This document shows positions 49,426 through 59,600 of a stretch of 64,000 nt of DNA, piece after piece. Position numbers and translations under genes: made by a program. The notes under the pieces were generated by a model. The model did not search any database, was not told where the DNA came from, and was given only the letters and a program-made list of their open reading frames with translations. Within the stretch, counting starts at the first letter, position 1. Each line of letters opens with the position of its first letter. Source of the stretch: Platerodrilus igneus. Lineage: Eukaryota > Arthropoda > Insecta > Coleoptera > Lycidae. Location of the stretch: positions 5,208,001-5,272,000 of the forward strand of contig JARFIW010000453.1 in assembly GCA_036346225.1 (NCBI GenBank). Reading direction: 5' to 3'.

Positions 49426-50919
49426 TCTCTGACACACGTGGGTGGGCACAGCTGCATAGTTAAGCATGGGAAATGCAATCTTGCGGTTACCCAAACCACA
49501 AATCATAAGTCAATGTCCGGACTTACGTGAGAATTAAAAATTTGTGTGGTTTTAAGGTAACGATTATTATTTAACATAATAATTAATACTGGAGAATTTC
49601 GCGTGTGGGGTATAAAAATTCCCTGAACCAAAATAATACAACAAAAGATGAAACTATTTAAAAAAATCGCAAGAGTATTGCACACTCTGCTACACTAACA
49701 GAGGATTAATAATTCCATACCCGTTTAGCAATCTAATATTTTAGCACCAAAAAGTTACGTCGTTCTAGTTGTTACTCTATGAACTGTTGTCATCTACTAG
49801 TTTTATAAAGTACTCTATCTAACATGTTTGTAATGATTGCTGCTTGGGTGTTCAATGTTGACTAAAGGAAATTTTTTTTGTGTCAGGTTTTAATTAATTA
49901 AACTTAGTTGTTTGCTTTGCGGTATGTTATTTAACTGACGCTCAAATTAGCTCAGTAGGGTTAATGTTTTCGTGGTATCTTAATACAGAGTTGCCGCAAT
50001 CGTTTAAAATTTCAAGGTATTAATTTTTTTTTATAGCTCCTGCAGTTTTTGAGATATTTACATTAAATTTGAAATATGGGTTACGCTATATGTCCTACAT
50101 TCTTTGGGCATGTCAAATGATTGTAAGAATCTACAGAGTGATATTTTTTCTGAGGTCATGTCCCATTTTCTTCTCTTAAACTTTTTGCGATGCATCGCTG
50201 GTAGATTTTAAAATACAAAATCAATTTTCCGTTTAGTTTAGAAACTTCTTGGTCCCTTGCAGTTTTTTCATATCTTCGACTATTATCAAGGAAAAAATAA
50301 AAAATGGTTTTCTGTAGATCACTTGATAAAATTAAAATATTTTAAATGGTCTAGTAAGCTTTGACTTTATTGTGGATAATCTCTTGTTCTTATTAAACTT
50401 GACAATTAGTATTTCAAATCGCAACTAGTGTGTGTGTGTATGTTTATAAAATTAAAGGTTCAGGTTGTAAACTGTAAGGTGTTAAAGTGTTTTAAATACT
50501 CTCTGCAGGGCGTTGAAAAAACATTAGCGCGACTGCTGAAACTAACCTCCTCCAATTCTAATACATGCTCCGACTCTTATTCTCATTTCGAACACCGTCG
50601 GAGTATTCCTTGCGGTTTCAAATACATCTATTGTTTGATTTCGTACCACATCAACGGTATTTATACTGGTGTTCTATGTACTAGAGATTCGAGATGGCTC
50701 CATAAGAACAAATTCAGGATATTTAAATCCTGAGACCTAGAGGGCATGACTGAAATCCACCCCGTCTTTTCCACTTGTGCTCATACACTTTATTTACATA
50801 CGTCCTAGGCAAAATAGCAAAATATGCTGTGGCGCCATCGTATATACCACGTCTGATTACTTGGCAAAAGAGGTAAGCTTTTGCGCATTAATGGCAATTC
50901 GTGGGATTTGGGGGATTTA
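49426..50919. other. No gene seen
   Basis: AT-rich; nothing recognised. Confidence 0.5.
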
Positions 50920-53900
50920 GATTGTTTGTTGGTCAGGTAGTCATAGCATGATTTCAGGGAGAGAGAGAGAGAGTGTGGGGGGTGTAGTGATCAGGATTGT
51001 CAAGCTAAGTGGGAAGCTAGGAATGTGATACTTAAAAGGGGAACAAACAGGTCTATGCCTATTGAGAGTTTGAGGATAGATTGAAGGGATGTTGAGTTAG
51101 GGCACGTGTATATAAGATGGTGGCGAATTTCAGGAATGTCTTGATTTGAGCAAGAGCATTATCGAGATGGGTTTACGTTAAGGGAATATAATCTTTGTCG
51201 AAATTTGCCGTGTCCTGTGAGGGATTGAATAGTGAAGCGGTTAGAGGAGGGAATGATGGTAATGGTGAGGAAAATTTTGTATAGTGTGTCAAGTTATCCC
51301 ATAGTTTTTGCCATGAATAAATCAGTTAGTTGTGTATGAGGGATTTTATATTAGTGATGGTTTTTATTCAGTAGACGGGGTGGATTGTATTGTACGGTCG
51401 TGCAGATGGATGGACCGATTGTTTCATACTTGAGATTTGAACTGGAGCATGTAGGAGGATTTTTATGGGCGATAAGTTAAGAAGAGCGTAAAGTGCAGTG
51501 AGGTAGCACTGTATGATTTGGTTGCAAGGAGTAAGAACTGACTGATTATAGGATTTAGTACCTTACGAGAGTGGTGGGAGTTAGAGGGTACCAGGATTCA
51601 ACGCCGTATCGAATAATAGGAATAATGATTTGATTCAGTATAAGTTTACGGGTGGGTCGAGTAAGGTCGAATGGATTTGGGTGAGTCGAGTAAGTTGTTT
51701 AGGATCGCTTTTGTTTTGGATCGCAATTTGGATAGTGGGTGAGTGTGTTGAATCTGTTTTCTAGATGGATGCCTAAGTAGGAAACGAAATCTAAGAAAGA
51801 GAATGGGGTTACTAGGATGTGAATTCATGACTGTGGTGAGGATCAAGATGGCCTTTTAAAAGGAACCTTTTGGATTTGGTGGGGGATAAAGGTTGCTTGT
51901 TTTGGACGGACCCGCTTTCTATGAGGTTTATTAGAGTGTTTGCAGCGGATTCAAGTTAGAAGTTCGAGTTATCATGGTTGATGTAGGTTATCTGCATAAT
52001 CAAAGGCAAATGCGTTCGGGATGTTGAGGATTAGTAAGGGATTGCTCGCAAGATTCCATAAGGCCGGGGATAAGATGGATCTTTTGGAGCAGCCTTTGGT
52101 TAGGATATTAGAAATATAGAAAAAATTGAAGTTTGGGTAGCGGTGCGGTTACTTATGCGATGATGTTGAAGATATTGGATGGGAAGTTAGCAAGTTTTAG
52201 TCGGTTTAGGATTTTGGCCAACAAGGGGAGGTGGAAGGTGGAAAGAAAGTTTAGGAATATATCGATGACGTTTTTGTGGGGCGAGGATTCGACTGAGGAT
52301 ATTAAGAAATGGATAGTTTACTCTGTGTGATTGCCTTTTCGGAAACAGCGTTGATTATCGAAAATGAGGAAATGATCTTCTAAGTGGGAATTGAGTTTGG
52401 TGAGGAGTTTACCAAGGATTGGTAGGAGTGCTATTGGTTTATAGGATTTTGGGGTCGTCTGGGGGGTTTCAATGGCTTAAATTTGAAGGATACGAATCCT
52501 CGCTTTCGGATGTCCGGAAACGTACCGGTTAAGAGGCATTTTTGGAATGAGGGGTTATGGAGTCTTTTAGAATAGGCCAAAATATTTGGGTGATGGTATT
52601 TGTGATATTCTCGGGATCAAGGCGTTATGGGGATTAAAATTCTATACAATTGGTTCTAGAAGATCTGTGCCAAGTGCCGTGTCCGGTATGTTGGTTGATG
52701 GGGTGGTGAAGTTATCGATTGTTACTTGTTGGGCTACCCTGTATACGTCAGGGGTGATAACCGTGTCTAGGAGCATGATTAGGGTTTGTTTAATGAACGA
52801 TTCTGGTTGATTGGCAGGTGTGGTTAAGATATGGTTAGGGAGGGTTTCATTAGACTTCAGTATGTCGTCCAGTGTAACTATTCTGCTATGATTGTCTGAG
52901 GATGTCATTTCTTAGCCTCAGTTATTTGTAGTTGTTTCGTGTAGTTCTGTAGTCCAATATAATATGTGTTATTGTTTCGTCTGGCTGTTTGTAATTGTCA
53001 GAGAGTAGTAACTCTTCGTTATGTGGAGCTTAATACTTCAGTTCACCATGGGGTTTCTCTGGTAGCATGGTGTCTGTGTGGTATAGTGTTTTTCGGGGCT
53101 GTGTGGATATTGAAGATGATCATTGAGGCAAGGAAATTGGGGCCTACTTCGGGATATGCGACCGATAGGATAGTGGTTGTTAACAGTGACATGTTTGTAA
53201 GGAATTGTGTCCAGTTTGCTTTACGGATGTTATAGGATGTGAATTATTGGTAGTTTCTTTGTGGGTGGTTGAGGAACATTGCAATCGATGTAGGGCTAAG
53301 ATCTATGCCCGTAAAAGGTGGGAGACTTTTCAAGAGGTAATGAAATTGGAGGCGGTCGAAGAATCAAGGGAGAGGTCAATGGAACGGTAGTTGCTGGATT
53401 TTAGGCAGGGATTGATGAGCGGAATTCGGAATTACCAAGTGCCATTGTTTTATGAACTCTTCAAGAAGTGTTCCTCGTTTATTCGTGTTCTTATTGTGCC
53501 ATAACATGGATCTGGTGTTAGTGTCTGCGCAGATTATAGTTGGTTTATTGTCAATCTTGGTCAGAATTGTATCAAGTTGGTGTAAATATGTGTTCATGTC
53601 GTGGCTGAATTAAAAGTTGAGGGTATGAGGAGTATGGAACTGGCCTTCCGAGGGATTTCTATAGGAGGGAGGGCGGGAAGGTTACGAATTTTGCGTCGAT
53701 TGTGTTTCATAATGATGATAGCGGCGGTAAATTTTGGATCTGTAGGATTTGGCTGATTGTAGCTGCGTGCATTAGGGGTAGATTTTGTTGTTAATGAAGT
53801 ATATATTTTGGATTAGGGCTACGGTTAAGTGGTTCTCTTGGATGGATCGAGTCAGTTGCAATGCATTTGCATGGAAATCTTGAAGACTGCTTTGGATTGT

Positions 53901-53965
53901 TTGGATACAAGGCACGACTTGGGAAGGAACGTTATGTCTACTGCGCACGACTAAGAAAAACATTT
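50920..53965 (-). pseudogene. Decayed non-LTR retrotransposon with endonuclease and reverse transcriptase
   Basis: On the minus strand the endonuclease begins near 53.93 kb (QLTRSIQENHLTVALIQNIY) and shows KPTIICADTNTRSMLWHN, then TNKRGTLLEEFI (53597-53380). Further down come a linker (ESFIKQTLIMLLDTVITPD) and a reverse-transcriptase start, SYKPIALLPILGKLL then FDNQRCFRKGNHTE (about 52.4-52.3 kb). The C-terminal part (about 51.85-51.0 kb) is scarcely readable. The endonuclease signature (DxNxRxxLWxxxxxxxRG) points to the R1/LOA/jockey group. The sense strand is A+C rich, which makes the plus strand G+T rich. More than ten stops and frame changes. Confidence 0.7.
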
Positions 53966-54291
53966 TATTGGTTTACGTTAGTATCTTCAGGCATGTTAAA
54001 ACTTGTTGCGTATCAATACTTTCTCTCATTAATTTGGTGCGTATTCTGATAAACTTTAGCACGACTCTTGATTTTACTTGTATAAAAGCACACCACCACT
54101 ACTTTCCATAAAACTTGTAGTTCTTTTACCAATTAACATTTTTCTATTAATAGAGTTTCGTTCTATGTGCCATTTGACTGTAGAATAGTGGAATTATTAA
54201 TGAGAAGACTTTCAACAAGCACCTATGTATCAAACGCTTTCATATACTTGAATTAAAAGTTTATTTGTACTAACTAATTACATGTTTGGGG
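53966..54291. other. Downstream of the amnionless gene; no gene seen
   Basis: AT-rich spacer between the decayed LINE and the polyadenylation signal. Confidence 0.5.
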
Positions 54292-54297
54292 TTTATT
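54292..54297 (-). promoter_or_regulatory. Polyadenylation signal of the amnionless gene
   Basis: AATAAA on the minus strand, 67 nt past the stop codon at 54365-54367. Canonical hexamer at a usual distance; no downstream element checked. Confidence 0.6.
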
Positions 54298-54364
54298 TGA
54301 TTTGAGTTTTTACACTTAAATATCATTTATAACAAATAATATCATTTATAAAAAATATAACACT

Positions 54365-54481
54365 TTAATCAGATGAACTGCTTTCCCCTTCTTCTATTAT
54401 GTCCAATACCTCAATATGTTGTTCTTCAGAATAAATTGGATTCTCATGAGTGGTATTCGAAGTAGATGCTTCAAGATCTGC
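54365..54481 (-). CDS. AMN: Amnionless exon F: C-terminus with second NPxY motif
   Basis: Acceptor CTTATTTATGTAG|GCAGAT, phase 0. Encodes ADLEASTSNTTHENPIYSEE, an acidic run, and a SSSSD end before TAA. Confidence 0.9.
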   Translation of the reverse strand, partial: ADLEASTSNTTHENPIYSEEQHIEVLDIIEEGESSSSD

Positions 54482-56635
54482 CTACATAAATAAGATTATT
54501 AATTATTATTTTGCGTAAAAAAAATCTAATTTTGAAAACTGAATGTTATAGACTTGGTTGATGTTAGAAAGAACATACATTTCTAATTTCTCCTTTTAAA
54601 CCTACGTACTTGGTTTTGGTTTAACAAGATGAAAATACCAAAATTGTTCTTTTAGTTTTTCATAATGTCTGAAAGCAAATAGTAGATTGGTTTTAAGTGC
54701 TTTATTTCTTGTATAAATATTTCTTACAAAGATTTATAAACTTTTCGTTCAAATTAACTGTCAAGCTAGTACAAAAATTTTTTGTATGTCATGTTCTATG
54801 ATTAAAATATTTAAAATAGTTGCTGCTTTTCTAAACTGCTGTATTCAATTGAAATCATTAGAAACATTCTTTTATAGGTTAAATTTAAATAATAAATATA
54901 CTTACGACATCTATAGGTGCACTGCTAGTCGAGGGTCTGTGAGCGTCGTACAGTGGATTGTCAAAAGCTTTATCCAGACTAATAATTGACGTAGACATGG
55001 ACATACGGCCATCATCCCTATTTTCAAATTTCGAAAACCACAAGGGGCGTATATTTTTGAAGGAAATTTCTCGAACGGGTAACCTAAATCAAACCTTGTA
55101 TTGTTACATGTCTCTGCTTATATAAAATACCTGGAAACAATATTATAATTCTGAAGAGAACCCATGTATAGTACGTAAAGGACACTGAATAGGATACAGC
55201 TTCCTAATAATGTTCCTACGACGATAAATAACCAGGAAGAACCCTCTGGTAACTTCATTCCGGATTTATATAAAGTTGCGGATATAATTTCGAGACTGCT
55301 CAAATCTGTTATCGTGAAGGTTAATAGAACAAGCATTAATAATAATAATATAATATACATATATAGGAAGTTGCACAGTGCAAGTGGATTTTTAATACAT
55401 TGATATTTAATAAGGTGAAATAATAACTTAGATCTTTATACGAAGTCTAAATGATCATTTCAAATCGCGCTAGTAATAATTTTGTCATAATAGCCGGACC
55501 TTTTATTTAAATACGCACTAACTCGTGCATCACTTCCATAACTTGAGGTCCGCTACTACAGTTCGTACTTTCCAATAAGATATTAAATGTAACTTTACTA
55601 CACACACAAAATACTAACCAAAAGCTTTTCTATTATGTTGGTCTGAATCCGTATTCAGAACTTGATGGAAGTAAAAGAGAAGAGAGTTTTAATATTTTCG
55701 CTCGGGTATTTATATTATTATTCAATCCCCCTATTGGACCCGTTTCATTTGAAAAGCTTATTTTCCAAAGCGGCTTCTTAAAATTTAGAACGTATCCGTC
55801 TCTAAATTCCGCAAAATTTCTCCCGTCCTACGTGCTATTTACATAGAATTCGTTTTCTATCTTCCAGTGTGCGTTCTTTTCGAAAACTGTTTGCTCTCAA
55901 TCAATGACAAAATTCTCTGTCGTCACAATGCTCCGCCTAACCGCTATTCATCTTTATTCTATGCATGTTTGTCGTCTCCTTTCAAACCTCCACTTGAGTT
56001 ACAGAAAATCGATATTGTCGACGTCCTTCATCAACTCCACGTGTATATCTTACGTGACTTTCAATCCAACGCTTGCTTTATATTTGTCTCTATCTGTTGT
56101 ATATTACTGATTGTTCATTCCACTCCCTTCTTAAGGTATTTGCTACTATAGCAGCTTATAGCAATTGACCGTTAAAAACAATTTCTATGGAATCCTATAT
56201 TAACGTACGTTTAAATTTTCTGAACGTAACATTTAACCAACGGGTGTTTCTTGTAATTATCGACCGTTTGAAAATAACAATTCCTCGATTTTCTACTTCT
56301 TAGTGTCTGTGTAAATGTACTTTGGCTTTTAAAACGAATATATTTGCGTTAGAAATTATTGATTTTCTTATGCAAGCCCGCTTTCTTTTTGCATTCGTGC
56401 GTTTGATTAAAAGAAATTATGATTAATTATGCGTATCCTTGAACTTCTATATGCTTTGAGGCTTTCTATCTTCATGTAATTTTAACATTCCAATTATTAA
56501 ATATAAACATACCGTAATACTCGTCCGTTTTGATTAAATGAATTAAATTAATTTAGCGCGTAAATAATTTGCTTTTTCTATATACATGGTTGATAAAATT
56601 TTATTGTATAACCCAATTTATTCTTTTAAATCCAC

Positions 56636-56687
<52 letters not shown>

Positions 56688-59600
56688 AACTGTGAATCTA
56701 TAGGTACAATGGATATTAGATAGGTCTGATAATTATTTATGGCAGAGTAGCCCATGAAAATAAAAATCAATTAGAATTTAAGACGTTTTTCTAAATAATA
56801 ATATAGGAATTTACATTTAACTTTAGGGTTAATTTTGCGTCGTTGCAACATAACTGTAAATATTGATGTTAGATAGGAAACGTAGTTTTGTAAAACGTAG
56901 GGTAAAGACTTACATTTTAAGAAGTAGCTTGTAGATGATTTAATACGAAAGTTTTTTAGTTTCTGTGTATAGTAAAAATCGATAATTTAGGAGGGTGAAT
57001 TCCTTAATTACATAAAGTGTATATAAACCTAGCATAGTGTAGAGCTTTAATATTGGTTAAACTTTGCAAAGATGTAGCGTAAGGTAGGAAAGTGTTGTCG
57101 ATAAATAACTTATAAACGGCTAAAGGTTCTAAGAAAGAACGTGCAGGCAAACCATTTCTAGCAAAAGGAGAACGTTGAAAATGTTCCTGGTTTTAAAAAA
57201 AGAGAAGGTAGGTTATTTCAAAGTTTCTAGTTAAACGCTCAAGATTTCTATAAACCATCGAACAACAAGTTTATTTGAGGTAGGGTGTTGAAGGTTACCA
57301 ATGGATTGATATTAAATAGAGAGGTCGTGTTTTAACATGTATTGAAATGAGACAAAATTTAGGTGTGCATTGACTTTGAAACAACTAGGGAGACAAGGAC
57401 TAATATAATGAACATAGGAGAAACGGAGATAATTGGCAGGAATACACACATAGGAAGGAGATGGATAATACTCGAGAGAGGATAGATGTTGTTAGAATAT
57501 AATGATACTTGTAAACTTGGGAAAAGAGATATAAAATACGGGTTAGATAAGGACACAATAAACTGGTAACTGGCATGGGAAATGTAGGAAGGGTACAAAA
57601 TAGAAGACAGAACATTTTTGGATATAAGATAGAGCGAGGTGACTGTATATACGTGAATTCGAGAGGCGTGTTTTAAATGCTTGTGTTTGTTTTAGTTGAC
57701 GAGGAACTTCAACGAATTCGACGGCCGTTGTAAATTTTAATTAGATTTTTAGAGTGAAGAGTTTATTTTGTATTCCAAATTCTGAGATTTTCGAAACGGT
57801 TGGCATACCTCTGCCAGTTTTACATAGAGATGTTGAAAGTTATCGATGCGATTTTTAGAATCGACGATGGTTGGGTGTTATTTGTGTAGAGTGTTTTTGA
57901 GAATTGTGAACCGTTGTACAAATTTACCAAGAAAGGTTGTTTGTAGTAGTGGTGCGTTTTTGGAAGTGACCTTAGTCGAGGGGGATTTTGTTCTATATAA
58001 ACCACCGGGAAACATTGAGTCGCTCTCTGTTAAAATTCATTCAAGCTTCGAACAACTTTAGTACATGATTCAAGCGACTAGTGAGTTTTGATATTTTATG
58101 GAAATCATTTCAACGTACACAAGTTGGTGTACTGTAGAAATAACAGTTTTAAATTTTTTTCAAATATATTTTGAAAAATCGAAGTATGATGTACTGTAAG
58201 TAGAAATTACTTTCCTAATTTGGTGGCTGGTGCTTGTTGAGCACTCAGATGGAATAGTGGGTGTAAATGGAATTTAGCTCACTTGTGGAGGATTAGAGTT
58301 ATTGTAGATTCGAGAAATAAAACTTTGGATAGATGATTGCTGTCCCAAATGGTGTGAATCAACTTGGGGTGATTCCAGTACGTGCAGTCATTGAGGTCAG
58401 CGATGGTTTAATGGCAGATACCTGCTTGTACTACACTCTAGGTAATTGATATTTTTGCAAAACATTTATTTTTGTGATTATTTGGTGTTGTGACATACTG
58501 TGCTTTTGGGGGTGTATTTTGATGAATTCTATGGACAAAGAAATTGAGTATTTAATATATATAATGAATTATTAAAAAAATACGCTGAGGTCAAAATTTG
58601 CATTGTGTATTAGCTGCTTATGTAAAAAAATGGGTTTTAGGTGTTTTTTAGTGCAAAATAAAGTTTAGCACTGGTTCAAAATAGGTTTACTATGAGCTCT
58701 TTTTAGATCAGGGTTTTAAAGTAAGGCTATGGTTTAGCCCAGTTACTTTCAATAATTATTAAATTTAGAAAATGTGTTTTCAAAGGAATTATTCTTAAGT
58801 AAGGATGATTATTATTTAATCTAGGGGAGAATCTATAATAATAGGAGGAATATTTGTTTTGGTATTGAATTTTTCTATTGAAATAAATGGTGATAATATT
58901 GTGTAGTCGAGTTTTCTTTCTTCAAATATTAGGGCAGTAATTTCTGAGAGCCGCTGAGAAGCCGTGGTGTATATCCCTGAGGAAGCAGCATTTTAAGCAG
59001 TGTAAAAATCTAGAAGTTTTGGAGTCCAAAAAGAGTAGCATCTTCAGAGGATAAAATAAGTATTGAAGTTGAAAGTAAGTTAAGAGGAGTTTTTGTTTTA
59101 CAGGGCATTTTATGAGGGCCCAACGCTGCTGCTTGAATAAAGGGAGATTCAGAGTAATATATATACAGAGTGGTAGAAAAGTCCCGGAACGGTCAAATAT
59201 TTTGGGAAATACTCATCGCATCAAAAAAAGAAAAAATACGTGTTCAATATTTTTTTAAAAGCTATCTAATGACACCAAAATTGAACCCTCACCACCACCC
59301 CCTGGGGGTAGGGGTGGGGCAACTTTAAAAGTTTAAGTGGAAGTTAAGTGTTAGTTTCACTAACATTAAATATTTCCAATAAGAAAGCAAGATTAAATTG
59401 GTTCCGCTTCAGTAGATTTAGAATTAGTATAAATTAAGTAGATTTAAGTTATAATGTCACAATTCACTTGTTTGTTGTTGAGAACACCAGCCTGCGGGTG
59501 AGGAGAATATCCTCGATAGTGTTTAAAGCAACAATATAGTAAATTATAGGTTGGAAAGGTTCACTTCAGCCTAAGTGGTGAGGAGAATATCCTCTGAAGT

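Noticed and set aside
57640..58080. Solo LTR with a TATATAAA promoter
   Set aside because: Apart from the TATA-like box and a transcription-start-like context I found no TG...CA ends, target duplication, primer-binding site or second copy.
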